Under the pieces are notes generated by a model, which saw nothing but the letters and a program-made list of their open reading frames with translations, was not told the origin of the DNA and made no database searches. Both the position numbers and the translations under genes were made by a program. 64,000 bases of DNA from Actinomadura coerulea (GTDB lineage Bacteria; Actinomycetota; Actinomycetes; Streptosporangiales; Streptosporangiaceae): contig NZ_JACHMQ010000001.1 of NCBI RefSeq assembly GCF_014208105.1, positions 2,480,001-2,544,000 of the forward strand. The letters are read 5' to 3'. Below are positions 28,369 through 37,423 of this stretch, one piece after another. Each line of letters opens with the position of its first letter. Position 1 is the stretch's first letter.

Positions 28369-28578
28369 GTGGCCGGAGGAGCCGGCGACTCGATCGACAC
28401 CGAGGGGGCGGAGTTGACCACGCCGGAGGAGAACGCTCCGAAGACCGAGGACACCGACCAGGTGAAGCCCGAGCAGGAGCGCAAGACGAAGCCTGACGTG
28501 CGCACCGAGTTGGGCGCCGAGCTTGAGGACAAGATGGCGGAGAAGGGGCTGTCGCGGGACGACTTCACCGAGTCCTGA
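28369..28578 (+). CDS. Small acidic hypothetical protein (69 aa)
   Basis: A highly charged, Glu/Lys/Asp-rich peptide with no hydrophobic segment (for example DQVKPEQERKTKPDVRTEL), likely disordered with one C-terminal helix. The composition and third-position GC are coding-like. The start is uncertain: GTG at 28369 lacks a ribosome site, while a TTG about 48 nt downstream has GGGGGCGGAG in front. No family recognised. Confidence 0.5.
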   Translation: MAGGAGDSIDTEGAELTTPEENAPKTEDTDQVKPEQERKTKPDVRTELGAELEDKMAEKGLSRDDFTES

Positions 28579-28644
28579 GAAGTACCCGGATCCGGTGTCC
28601 TCCGTGCCTCGGCGGGGAGCCTCGCGGGGGCGGAAGGGAGCGAT

Positions 28645-28830
28645 GTGCCGGCTGTCCAGCTGAGTTCGCAGGCCACCGAGGCGCCGCCGGCCAGGGCCAC
28701 GGTCGCCGACACGCTCCGGATCGGCGCGGCGGTGTTCGTCCCGACGCTCGCCCGGGGCGTGCTGGCGCACCGCCCGGGGGTGGTGGCGCTGGCCGAGGCG
28801 GTCCAGGCGGACCGGCGGGTACGCGGCGTC
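28645..28830 (+). pseudogene. Probable 5' remnant of a cytochrome P450 gene
   Basis: A GTG with GGAAGGGAG upstream starts a frame whose first 60 codons resemble the N-terminal leader of actinomycete P450s: an Ala/Pro-rich stretch, then RIGAAVFVPTLARGVLAH and RPGVVALAEAVQADRR. After about base 28830 the P450-like pattern stops. None of the catalytic parts (I-helix, ExxR, haem Cys) is present anywhere before the next gene. The identification rests on N-terminal resemblance only, so confidence is limited. Confidence 0.38.
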
Positions 28831-28916
28831 CAAGGCCTTCCTGTACTCCTTCGCCAGGCGCTCCCGGGCCCGCCGACGACTGAACGGGCGGTTTCCGCCG
28901 ACCACTCCCCCGGCCG

Positions 28917-29423
28917 TCACTCGGGCAGGGGCTGGATGGTCAGGTCGCAGAGGCGGCAGCCCAGCATGCCGTTGTAGAGGGCGTGCTTCGGGCAGCGCTC
29001 AAGGTATTCGGGGGGCGGCGGGACGGTCCAGTCGGGCCGCGTCGCCGGAGTCCTCACCGGGATGGGCGCGCGCCATCCGTCCACCATCGCGCGGTACCGG
29101 CGCAGGTAGTCGGGCGCGAACGGAGGCTGGTAGGCGAGGAGGTCCCAGCCGTGACGTGTCATCGCCAGGTCGACGACGCGCAGCAGGAACGCCTTCTCGG
29201 CCGGCCAGTTCGCCGTCCACGGCAGCTCGTTCAGATCGAACCCGTCCGTACCGCGGCCGATGCGATGCCCATCCGCGAAGAGCAGCACGAGATTGCTCTC
29301 CCAGGCGGATTCCGCGAGGGCGCACCCGGCGAGAGTGAGCACGTCGAAGAAGACGTCGGTCCCGCCGTTGGACAGGTTGAGATTTCCCACCGGCGTCCCC
29401 AGGGCTTTGAAGGTGTTGCTCAC
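28917..29423 (-). CDS. Hypothetical protein with C-terminal zinc-ribbon-like motif (168 aa)
   Basis: A soluble protein with an unrecognised alpha/beta N-terminal region (LNLSNGGTDVFFDVL) and a C-terminal CPKHALYNGMLGCRLCD segment whose Cys/His spacing looks like a metal-binding knuckle. The GTG start at 29421-29423 is only 6 bp after the stop of the upstream MMPL gene, so it is probably cotranscribed with the exporter. Function unknown. Confidence 0.7.
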   Translation of the reverse strand: MSNTFKALGTPVGNLNLSNGGTDVFFDVLTLAGCALAESAWESNLVLLFADGHRIGRGTDGFDLNELPWTANWPAEKAFLLRVVDLAMTRHGWDLLAYQPPFAPDYLRRYRAMVDGWRAPIPVRTPATRPDWTVPPPPEYLERCPKHALYNGMLGCRLCDLTIQPLPE

Positions 29424-29429
29424 GCCTCG

Positions 29430-31553
29430 TCACCTGTCTCCCGGGGTGGAGCGCACGGTCTCGGCCGTTCCCGCGTCCTGCGGATGGTGCGCGAAACGGG
29501 CGGGCCACCACACCTTGGGACCGATCATACGGACGAGCGCCGGGACCAGCAGGGACCGCACCACGAGCGTGTCCAGCAGCACGCCGAACGCGACGATGAA
29601 CGCGATCTGCGCCAGGAACGACAACGGGATGACGACCAGGGCGGCGAACGTGGCGGCCAGCACGACTCCCGCCGAGGTGATCACTCCGCCGGTCGCCGTC
29701 AGACCGCGCAGGACGCCCTCGCGCACGCCCCAGCGCCGCGTCTCCTCCCGGACCCGCGACATCAGGAAGATGTTGTAGTCGACGCCGAGCGCCACCAGGA
29801 AGACGAAACCGTAGAGGGGCACCGAGGCGTCCAGGCCGGTGAAGCCGAACACATGGCGGAACACCAGGGCCGCGACGCCGAGCGTGGCGACGTAGTTGAG
29901 CGCGACGGTCGCGATGAGCAGGACGGGCAGCGGCAGCGAGCGCAGCAGCACCACCAGGATGACCAGAATGATCGCCAGTACGACCGGGATGATGACGGTC
30001 CGGTCGTGGGCGGCGGTCTGCTGGGTGTCGTACTGCTGCGCGGTGTAGCCGCCGACCAGCGCGTCCGCCCCGGGGACGCCGTGCACGGCGGCGCGCAGGC
30101 GCTTGAGGGCGGCCTTCGCGGCGTCGCTGTCGGCGGCCGCCTTCAGCGTCGCGTCGATCCGGATCCGCCCGTCCACGACCTTCGGCGGCCCGCCGGGGCG
30201 GCCGGACGCGCCTACGGGCGCGGCGTCCGCGACGCCCTCGGTGCGGGCGGCGGCCTCGGTCACGGCCCGGGCCCGCGCCGCGTCGGCGATGATGATCGCC
30301 GGCTGGCCGGACCCGCCGGGGAAGTGCTGGGACAGCGTCCGCTGCGCGGCGACCGAGGGCGCGTCGTTGATGAACGTCTCGTCCAGGGGGACGCCGTGGG
30401 CGCGCAGCCCCGGCGCGAACGCGGCGCAGGCGACGAGGGCGATGCCCGTCGCGGCGACGACGCGGCGCGGGTGCAGGTCGACCAGGCGGGCGACGCGGGC
30501 CCACAGGCCCCTCCCCCCATGGGCGCCTTCGGCCGGGGGCCTCGGCTTCGCGGGCCAGAACGCGACCCGGCCGAGCACGACGAGGACCGCCGGGAGGAAC
30601 GTCAGCGCGCTGAGGACGGCGCAGGCGATGCCGATCGCGCCGACCGGCCCGAGGGCCCGGTTGTTGGTGAGGTTGCTGAGCAGCAGCGCGAGCAGTCCGA
30701 GCGCGACGGTGGCGCCGCTCGCGACGATGGCGCCGAACGATCCGCGCACGGCCGCCCATCCGGCGGCGAAGCGGTCCCGGCCCGCCGCCGCCTCCTCCCG
30801 GAAGCGGGCCGCCAGCAGCAGCGCGTAGTCGGTGGCGGCGCCGATGACCAGGATCGACAGGATGCCCTGGACCTGCCCGTCGACCCTGACGATGTCGTTC
30901 TTGGCGAGGGCGTAGACCACCGCGCATGCCAGGCCCAGCGCGAACACCGCCCCGAGGATGATCACCAGTGGGAGCAGAACGCTGCGGTAGACCAGCAGGA
31001 GGATGAGCAGGACGGCGACGAGCGCGACGCCCAGCAGCAGCCCGTCGATCCCGGCGAACGCGTCCGACAGGTCGGCCTGGGTGGCGGCGGGCCCGCTGAT
31101 CTGCGCCTTCGTCCCGGGGACGGTCTTCGCCGCCGCGCGGACGTCGTCCAGCACGGCCGGCAGCTCGTCGCCGAGGTCGGGCCTGAGCGGGACCACGCCC
31201 TCCAGCGCCCGGCCGTCGTCCGATCGCAGGGCCGGCGACGGCGTCCCGAGCGTGCCGGGCGCGCCCCGCAGGCCGGCGAGCGCGCGGGTCGCCGCGTCCC
31301 GCTGGGCGTCGGAGACCCGGCCGTTCACCGTCCACACGACGATGGCGGGGATGGTCTCCTTCTCGGCGAAGGCCTGCTGGGCCCGCAGGACCTGGGTGGA
31401 CTCGGCGCTGCGCGGCAGGAAGGCGGCCTGGTCGTTGGTGGAGACCTCGCCGAGCTTCCCCGCGTAGGGGCCGAAGGCGCCACCGACGGCGAGCCAGACC
31501 AGGAGCAGCACGGCCGGGATCGCCCAGCGGACGGGGCGCGGCGGTGTACGCAT
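29430..31553 (-). CDS. MMPL/RND-family transporter
   Basis: A 707-residue inner-membrane exporter with twelve predicted helices in two halves. Each half has one helix, a large extracytoplasmic domain (about 40-180 and 380-540) and five helices, the actinobacterial MMPL layout. These proteins export lipids, drugs or fatty-acid derivatives using the proton gradient; the transmembrane GATDYALLLAARFREE and GVDYNIFLMSRVREE motifs carry the proton-relay Asp-Tyr pairs. ATG at 31551-31553. Divergent from a marR gene across an AT-rich operator, so drug- or lipid-inducible expression is likely. Confidence 0.92.
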   Translation of the reverse strand: MRTPPRPVRWAIPAVLLLVWLAVGGAFGPYAGKLGEVSTNDQAAFLPRSAESTQVLRAQQAFAEKETIPAIVVWTVNGRVSDAQRDAATRALAGLRGAPGTLGTPSPALRSDDGRALEGVVPLRPDLGDELPAVLDDVRAAAKTVPGTKAQISGPAATQADLSDAFAGIDGLLLGVALVAVLLILLLVYRSVLLPLVIILGAVFALGLACAVVYALAKNDIVRVDGQVQGILSILVIGAATDYALLLAARFREEAAAGRDRFAAGWAAVRGSFGAIVASGATVALGLLALLLSNLTNNRALGPVGAIGIACAVLSALTFLPAVLVVLGRVAFWPAKPRPPAEGAHGGRGLWARVARLVDLHPRRVVAATGIALVACAAFAPGLRAHGVPLDETFINDAPSVAAQRTLSQHFPGGSGQPAIIIADAARARAVTEAAARTEGVADAAPVGASGRPGGPPKVVDGRIRIDATLKAAADSDAAKAALKRLRAAVHGVPGADALVGGYTAQQYDTQQTAAHDRTVIIPVVLAIILVILVVLLRSLPLPVLLIATVALNYVATLGVAALVFRHVFGFTGLDASVPLYGFVFLVALGVDYNIFLMSRVREETRRWGVREGVLRGLTATGGVITSAGVVLAATFAALVVIPLSFLAQIAFIVAFGVLLDTLVVRSLLVPALVRMIGPKVWWPARFAHHPQDAGTAETVRSTPGDR

Positions 31554-31600
31554 CGGTTCCTCCAGCGAGTTCGGCCTGCGGCGGCCATACCCACAAATAG

Positions 31601-31629
31601 CTCAATCATTAACTATCTCAATGATTGAG
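31601..31629. promoter_or_regulatory. Divergent MarR operator between MMPL and marR genes
   Basis: CTCAATCATT (31601-31610) and AATGATTGAG (31620-31629) form a perfect 10-bp inverted repeat with a 9-nt centre, in a strikingly AT-rich 95-bp gap between divergent exporter and MarR genes. It is placed to repress both. Confidence 0.68.
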
Positions 31630-31647
31630 TTAATGTAATCTATCCGC

Positions 31648-32142
31648 ATGTCCGAGGGAGCGGAGGAGACGGAGGGTCCCGCCGGCCTCCGGACGTTCGC
31701 CGTCGAGCTGCGCCGGATGAACGCCGAGTTCAACCGGATCGCGCACGAGTTCGCCCACGCCAGCGGCCTGCACCCCACCGACGTCCAGGCCCTGGTCGCG
31801 ATCATGGACGCGCCGCTGCGCGCCCCCGGCCGGCCGATGACGCCGGGGCGGCTGCGCGAGGAGCTGAACGTCACCTCCGGCGCGGTCACCGCCTGCCTCG
31901 ACCGCCTCGAACGCCTCGGCCACATCACCCGGACGCGCGACCCGGCCGACCGGCGGGTCGTCCACCTGCGCTACGAGCCGTCCGCGATGGCCATGGGACG
32001 CGAGTACTTCCGCCCCCTGGCGGAGAGCACCGACGCGGCGCGGAGCGGGTTCAGCGAGGAGGAGCTGCGGCTCGTCCTGCGCTTCCTCCGCGCGATGAAC
32101 GAGGAGCTGTCGGCCCTCCGCACCCGCGGTTCCGGCCGCTAG
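31648..32142 (+). CDS. MarR-family transcriptional regulator
   Basis: A 164-residue winged-helix protein. The helix-turn-helix (MTPGRLREELNVTSGAVTACLDRL, about 70-95) is followed by the wing TRDPADRRVVHLRYE, a canonical MarR feature with the DxR core. ATG at 31648. It probably represses the divergent MMPL exporter and itself. Its stop overlaps the convergent VOC gene by 4 bp. Confidence 0.92.
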   Translation: MSEGAEETEGPAGLRTFAVELRRMNAEFNRIAHEFAHASGLHPTDVQALVAIMDAPLRAPGRPMTPGRLREELNVTSGAVTACLDRLERLGHITRTRDPADRRVVHLRYEPSAMAMGREYFRPLAESTDAARSGFSEEELRLVLRFLRAMNEELSALRTRGSGR

Positions 32143-32555
32143 GTCCGCGGCGGGTCCTCCACGGGACCGAGCAGGTCCCAGCGGTTGCCGGCGATGTCGA
32201 GGAACACGGCGACCCGTCCGTAGGGCTCGGAGCGGGGCGGCGTGACGAACTCGACGCCCGCGGCCGTCATGCGTTCGCGGGCGGCGTCGAAGTCCGCCAC
32301 CCGCAGGAAGAACCCCACGCGCCCGGCGACCTGCTCGCCGACCACGGCGGCCTGCCGCGGGCCGTCGGCGCGGGCGAGCAGGACGCCCGTCCGGGCGCCC
32401 GGCGGCCGGACGACCACCCACCGCTTGGGGCGCCCGTCGTTCGTGAGGGAGGGCGAGTCCTCGACCAGGTCGAACCCGAGGGCCCCGGTGAAGAATTCGA
32501 CGGCTTCGTCGTAATCGTCCACGACGATCGTGATGAGATCGATCAGCACCGTCAT
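32139..32555 (-). CDS. VOC-family protein
   Basis: A 138-residue single VOC module. It opens with LITIVVDDYDEAVEFFTGAL and ends with VAVFLDIAGNRWDLL. The usual metal-binding Glu near the end is replaced (GNRWDL), so a metal-independent or binding role is possible. ATG at 32553-32555 fits the family N-terminus; the longer open frame has no family match. Convergent with marR. Confidence 0.86.
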   Translation of the reverse strand: MTVLIDLITIVVDDYDEAVEFFTGALGFDLVEDSPSLTNDGRPKRWVVVRPPGARTGVLLARADGPRQAAVVGEQVAGRVGFFLRVADFDAARERMTAAGVEFVTPPRSEPYGRVAVFLDIAGNRWDLLGPVEDPPRT

Positions 32556-32619
32556 GAGGGTACGGCGCACCGCGGTCGTCCAGGCGGCCAGGCGGCCGGT
32601 GAACGGAGGGACGCTCGAC

Positions 32620-32937
32620 GTGGACAGGACCGAGGGAAGCCGTACCGCCGTGCTGGTCTGCCAGGCCCGGGCCTTCGCGCACGGCCGCCTGGCACCCGAA
32701 GCCCGTGCGCTGAGGCGGCTGTCCCGGCAGCCCGACCCGATGGCGCACGAACCGTGGCGGTCCGCCTGGACACCGGCCGCCATGCGCGAGCTGCTGACCG
32801 GGGGTGACTACGCGGTGGCCGGCGACACCGACCTGCTCACGCTGGCCGGGACGCTCGACATGCCCGTCCGCGGCCGGGCCTCCCGACACCGCCGGTCACG
32901 AGGCGGGGCCCCTCACACCCGGCCCCGCCGCCCGTGA
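32620..32937 (+). pseudogene. Internally deleted SAM-dependent methyltransferase (LCM-type) remnant
   Basis: GTG at 32620 with GGAGGG upstream starts a 105-codon frame. Its first part (SRTAVLVCQARAFAHGRL) matches the N-terminus of the actinobacterial LCM/SAV-type methyltransferases. The later part (AMRELLTGGDYAVAGDTDLL, TLAGTLDMPV) resembles their C-terminus. The SAM-binding centre, about 150-200 residues, is missing. It is therefore probably a deletion pseudogene that kept start and frame. The assignment is from memory of the family ends. Confidence 0.5.
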
Positions 32938-32994
32938 AACACCGCCGCGCATGAACCCCGCCGGGCGGGAACACCTCCCTTGCAGGAGGTCCAT

Positions 32995-33351
32995 GTGAAC
33001 GCAGGTGAACTGCTCGACCGGCTCCCCGGGCTGACGTACCGGCAGCTCGACCGGTGGACCAGCGCCGGCTACCTGCGCGCGACGCAGGCGGGCGAAGGCG
33101 CCGGCCACGCCCGCGACTACAGCGCCGAGGAGGTCCGCGTGGCCGCGCTGATGGTCCGCCTCCACGGCGCGGGGCTGAACGTCGCCTCCTCCCACCGCGC
33201 GGCCCGCGCCCTGGCCGCCGGGCGGTCGGCGGTCCTGGCGCCGGGGGTCGAGGTCGTCGTCCACGACGAGGCCCCGGCCGCCGGGCCGCCCGAGGACGCC
33301 TCCGCCGGGCCGCCCGAGGAGGCGCCCGGCGGTCCCCTCGCGGCGGCCTGA
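32995..33351 (+). CDS. MerR-like DNA-binding protein (118 aa)
   Basis: The N-terminal half is a winged-helix of the MerR/HTH_17 type (LPGLTYRQLDRWTSAGYL, then YSAEEVRVAALMVRL). The C-terminal half is a Pro/Glu/Ala-rich tail with no effector domain. The GTG at 32995 has a perfect AGGAGGT ribosome site. It could be a small adaptor or excisionase-like regulator; targets are unknown. Convergent with the ZIP transporter gene, 14 bp apart. Confidence 0.72.
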   Translation: MNAGELLDRLPGLTYRQLDRWTSAGYLRATQAGEGAGHARDYSAEEVRVAALMVRLHGAGLNVASSHRAARALAAGRSAVLAPGVEVVVHDEAPAAGPPEDASAGPPEEAPGGPLAAA

Positions 33352-33365
33352 GGCGGCCGCGCGGG

Positions 33366-34115
33366 TCAGGCGTGCGACAGGGCGAACGCCGCCAGGAACC
33401 CCACCACCATGATCAGGCCGGTGAGCAGGTGGGTGTCCTCGTAGGCCTCGGGGATCATCGTGTCGGCGATCATGGTGAGGATGGCGCCGCCGGCCAGCGC
33501 GGTGATGCCGGCCAGGACGCCGGCGGAGGCGCCGCCGAGCACCGTGTAGCCCGAGACCGCCGCCAGGGCGCTGATCACCGCGATCCCGGTCCACAGCCCG
33601 AAGACGTACCCGCGGCCGCGGCCCGCGCGGCGCATCCCCGAGGCGCTGGAGAGGCCCTCGGGCACGTTGCTGATGAACACCGCGACCACGGTGACCAGGC
33701 TGACCGCGCCGCCGCCCAGCAGGCTCGTGCCGATCACGATGGACTCGGGCACGCCGTCCAGCAGCGCGCCCAGCGCGATCGCACTCCCCGATCCGGGCTG
33801 CTGCTCCTCCGACGGCTGCTGCCCGCCCGAGCGCTTGCGGTGCCGCGCGCCCCTCCAGGCCAGGACGGCGTTGGCGCCGGCGTAGAGCACCGCACCGATC
33901 ACCGCACCGATCGCCGTCGGGGTCAGCCCGCCCTTCTCGTGCGCCTCGGCGATGAGATCGAACGAGACCGCCGACAGCAGCACGCCGCTGCCGAACGCCA
34001 TCACACTCGCCACGATGGGGGCCGGTACCGGCACGAGGAAGCCGACCAGGGCCCCCATCACCAGCGCCGACCCGGCCAGCAGGCCCCATCCTCCGGCCTG
34101 CAACGCTCCCTGCAC
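33366..34115 (-). CDS. ZIP-family divalent metal transporter
   Basis: A 249-residue membrane protein with eight predicted helices. The two central metal-site helices read LGALLDGVPESIVIG and ISNVPEGLSSA. The usual His in the first of these is Asp, as in some bacterial ZupT/ZIP relatives. The cytoplasmic loop (about 90-110) is Lys/Arg/Gln-rich rather than His-rich. Zinc, iron or manganese uptake is likely; the metal cannot be read. GTG start. No metalloregulator is adjacent. Confidence 0.87.
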   Translation of the reverse strand: MQGALQAGGWGLLAGSALVMGALVGFLVPVPAPIVASVMAFGSGVLLSAVSFDLIAEAHEKGGLTPTAIGAVIGAVLYAGANAVLAWRGARHRKRSGGQQPSEEQQPGSGSAIALGALLDGVPESIVIGTSLLGGGAVSLVTVVAVFISNVPEGLSSASGMRRAGRGRGYVFGLWTGIAVISALAAVSGYTVLGGASAGVLAGITALAGGAILTMIADTMIPEAYEDTHLLTGLIMVVGFLAAFALSHA

Positions 34116-34437
34116 GGTTCTCCCCTCCGACCACGTCCGCCGCGCGCACGCCGGCGTCGGGATCCAGATCTTGCCGCCGCTCTGCTACCCGCACGCTCCG
34201 CCCGAAACGTCCCCATGGTCCGGCCTGCCACGTACCGAAGCAGTGTGGTGATCTGCCAGTCGACCGCCGAGTGGCCGATGGTGCAGTGCACGGGCGACCC
34301 CGCCGAGGGCCGGCCGGCGTCGACGTCAACGAGCTGATCATCGTCCCACCGCCCAGGGCTGACGCGCGGCCGCCCGGACCCGGCCGCCGTCACCGGCGGG
34401 CGTATTCGCGGCGCCGTCGGCTAGTAGGGTCGGCCGC
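34116..34437. other. Intergenic region, no supportable gene
   Basis: About 320 bp between divergent ZIP and pentapeptide genes. Open frames exist on both strands but show no recognisable domain. A -10-like TAGGGT lies 10 nt before the pentapeptide ATG, suggesting a leaderless transcript. Confidence 0.35.
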
Positions 34438-35121
34438 ATGCCCGCTCGTACCCCCGCCTCGCCGTTGAGAGAGCCCAAGCCACCGCAGATCCCCCGCAGG
34501 CTCACGCCTGCGGGGAAGGTGGAGCGGCATATCCGGCACGACGGGAAGTACCTGTCGCTGGAGTACGGCCCGGAAGCCCTTTCCATGGACGACCCGGACG
34601 GTGTCGAGGACGTCGAGTTCGAGCGCTGCCGGTTCACTCAGACCGGCTTCTCCGGGCTGGTCCTGCACCGGGCGGGGTTCGCCGACTGCGCGTTCGGCGA
34701 CGCGGACCTGGCGAACCTGCGGGCGTTCAACTCGCGGATGTTCAACTCGCGGATCGTCAACGCGCGCATGACGGGGATGCAGCTCGCCGAGTGCGGGCTA
34801 CGGGACGTACTGGTCGACGGATGCCGCGCCGACCTCACCGGCTTCAGGTTCGCGCACCTGCGGGACGTGGTGTTCCGCGACTGCAACCTGGCCGAGGCGA
34901 CGTTCCAGTCCGCCGAGATGACCGACGTGCGGTTCGAGAACTGCCGGCTCGGCGGCGCCCAGTTCTCCGGGGCCACGATGAGGACGGTCCGCTTCCGCGG
35001 CTGCGACCTGCGCGGCGTCGCCGGCCTGGACTCCTTCCAGGGGGCGATCGTCGCGAGCGGCGACGCCATGAGCCTCCTGGACGCGTTCGCCGCGGAACTC
35101 GGCATCACCATCGAGGACTGA
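34438..35121 (+). CDS. Pentapeptide-repeat protein (MfpA/Qnr-like fold)
   Basis: A 227-residue protein. After a Pro/Arg-rich leader (1-50), residues about 60-205 contain degenerate A(D/N)LxX pentapeptides (for example ADLANLRAFNSRMFNSRI, CNLAEATFQS), predicting a right-handed quadrilateral beta-helix. Such proteins can mimic DNA and protect gyrase from quinolones, but most members have other or unknown roles, and the C-terminal dimer module of MfpA is not evident. Single gene with a probably leaderless start. Confidence 0.82.
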   Translation: MPARTPASPLREPKPPQIPRRLTPAGKVERHIRHDGKYLSLEYGPEALSMDDPDGVEDVEFERCRFTQTGFSGLVLHRAGFADCAFGDADLANLRAFNSRMFNSRIVNARMTGMQLAECGLRDVLVDGCRADLTGFRFAHLRDVVFRDCNLAEATFQSAEMTDVRFENCRLGGAQFSGATMRTVRFRGCDLRGVAGLDSFQGAIVASGDAMSLLDAFAAELGITIED

Positions 35122-35162
35122 CGGCCCGCCGGCGGGTACCGCTCCCGGCGCGCCGGCCGGTC

Positions 35163-35852
<690 letters not shown>

Positions 35853-36596
35853 TCAGCGGCCGGGGAACTCGATCTCGGCGGCCTCGCCGGCGCCGAGCAG
35901 GAAGTAGCCGAGGAACGTCACGCCGTCCCCCTCGGCGTCGAAGCGCGCGATCCGGACGCCCTCGGGCTCGTGGAACACGTCGCCGGGCCGCAGGACGGCC
36001 GCCGCTTCGCCTTCGACCTGGTAGACGGCCGACCCGGCCTCGATGCTGCCGAACACCGGCCCGTTGTGCACATGGGGTCCGGCCGCGTGGCGGGGCGCGA
36101 TGGTGATGCGACGGACCTCGACCCGGTGCGTGCCGCGGGGTGGCGACAGCAGCTGGTCGAGCAGCACCCTACGGGCGACCGGCTGGACGTCCTCCACGTG
36201 ACCCCCGTGATACTCACCGTCGCCGACCGGTTCGCCGGCCTCGGTGGAACTCCCGTCGTCCGGCACCGGCTCGATGGCCAGATGCGTCATGGGACGGTCG
36301 GGAGCAGCGCCGTGCCAGTGCCATTCACCGGGCGCGATGTGCACGGTGTCTCCGGCCCGGATCGCCTCGACCGGCCCGCCGCGACGCTGAACGCGCCCGG
36401 CGCCTTCGGTGACGACCAGTACCTGCCCGAGCGGATGGCGGTGCCACACGGTGCGGCACCCCGGAGCGAAGCGGACACTGTCGACCTGGGTCCGCGCCCC
36501 TCCCCCGGGTTCGACCACCGGCGCGATCCAGGCGTCACCGGTGAACCACTCAGGCGGAGCAGGGACGCCATCGAAGGGTCCGCGGGATATCTGCAT
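35853..36596 (-). CDS. Bicupin protein
   Basis: A 247-residue two-cupin protein. Cupin 1 (about 40-110) has VWHRHPLGQVLVVTEG and GEWHWHG; cupin 2 (about 165-235) has GPHVHNGPVFGSIEAG and a less complete second motif. Proteins of this build act as dioxygenases or sugar-binding regulators; substrate unknown. It begins 16 bp after the tetR stop on the same strand, so it is probably in that operon. Confidence 0.85.
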   Translation of the reverse strand: MQISRGPFDGVPAPPEWFTGDAWIAPVVEPGGGARTQVDSVRFAPGCRTVWHRHPLGQVLVVTEGAGRVQRRGGPVEAIRAGDTVHIAPGEWHWHGAAPDRPMTHLAIEPVPDDGSSTEAGEPVGDGEYHGGHVEDVQPVARRVLLDQLLSPPRGTHRVEVRRITIAPRHAAGPHVHNGPVFGSIEAGSAVYQVEGEAAAVLRPGDVFHEPEGVRIARFDAEGDGVTFLGYFLLGAGEAAEIEFPGR

Positions 36597-36611
36597 GCGT
36601 TTCTCCGATGG

Positions 36612-37178
36612 TCAGCGGACGGTGCGCGCGTCCAGCAGCGCGATGATTCCCGCGATCGCCTGGTCGAAGGGCTCCGTGGCGTCCGCGGCGCGGGCGAGGA
36701 CGTAGCCGCCTTGGAGCGCGGCGACGATCGCGGCCGCGGTGGAGGCGGGGTCGACCGAACGCTCCAGCTCTCCGCGCTCCACTCCCTCCCGCACCACCGC
36801 CGCGAGCCGGGCGCTCAGCCAGGCGAAGGTCTCCTCGACGGGCTCGCGCAGCGCGGGCGCGGCGATGACGTCGGGGTCCTGGGTGAGCCTTCCGATGGGG
36901 CAGCCCCGTAGGACGTCCCGCTCGCGGCGCAGGTAGGCGGCGATGCGCTCGACGGCCGTGCCCGGACCGGCCAACCGCGCTTCGGCGGAGGCGCGCATCT
37001 CCTCGGCGGTCCGGTCGATGGCGGCGCGAGCGAGTTCCTCCTTGCCCGCGAAGTGGTGGTACATGCTGCCCTGGCCGGCCTCGGCCCGCTGCTGGATCGT
37101 CTTGGGGCTGGTCCCCACGTAGCCGCGCTCCCACAGCAGTTCGCGCGCGCTCTCGACCAGCCGTTCCCTCGCACTCAC
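36612..37178 (-). CDS. TetR-family transcriptional regulator
   Basis: A 188-residue regulator. The N-terminal helix-turn-helix (about 1-55) contains RELLWERGYVGTSPKTIQQ and SMYHHFAGKEEL; the C-terminal ligand domain is all-helical. The chosen start is GTG at 37176-37178; an ATG at 37191-37193 is also in frame but lies inside the palindromic operator. The divergent MFS exporter begins 246 bp away and is a likely target along with the cotranscribed bicupin. Confidence 0.87.
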   Translation of the reverse strand: MSARERLVESARELLWERGYVGTSPKTIQQRAEAGQGSMYHHFAGKEELARAAIDRTAEEMRASAEARLAGPGTAVERIAAYLRRERDVLRGCPIGRLTQDPDVIAAPALREPVEETFAWLSARLAAVVREGVERGELERSVDPASTAAAIVAALQGGYVLARAADATEPFDQAIAGIIALLDARTVR

Positions 37179-37186
37179 CCGGCCAG

Positions 37187-37206
37187 TGTACATACCGATA
37201 GGTACA
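37187..37206. promoter_or_regulatory. TetR-type operator
   Basis: TGTAC-ATACCGATAG-GTACA is a 20-bp imperfect palindrome (14 of 20 positions symmetric) immediately upstream of the tetR gene, between it and the divergent MFS gene. Probable autoregulatory site. Confidence 0.55.
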
Positions 37207-37423
37207 GAAGCGTCCGCGCCGCCGTCCGCGATGGAAGGTCGTCGGCACCGACGCCCTGGACGCCCCCTCCGTCCGCCGCGACCGTTCTCCGCGTGGACCG
37301 GCCGGAGACGATGTCGTCGGCCAGCGGCGGCGGGACCATGGCGTCGCGAACCTGCCAGACCTGCGCGGATGACGCCTGTTGAGTGGGCGCACACGACGAA
37401 TGCCCCTCACAGGACGGAACCCG

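Noticed and set aside
28983-31628. 881-codon frame antisense to the MMPL gene
   Set aside because: Asp/Arg/Gln-rich shadow; the MMPL frame has twelve clear helices.
34116-34437. Possible coding remnant between ZIP and pentapeptide genes
   Set aside because: Frames on both strands are open but neither shows a family pattern; not enough to call a pseudogene.
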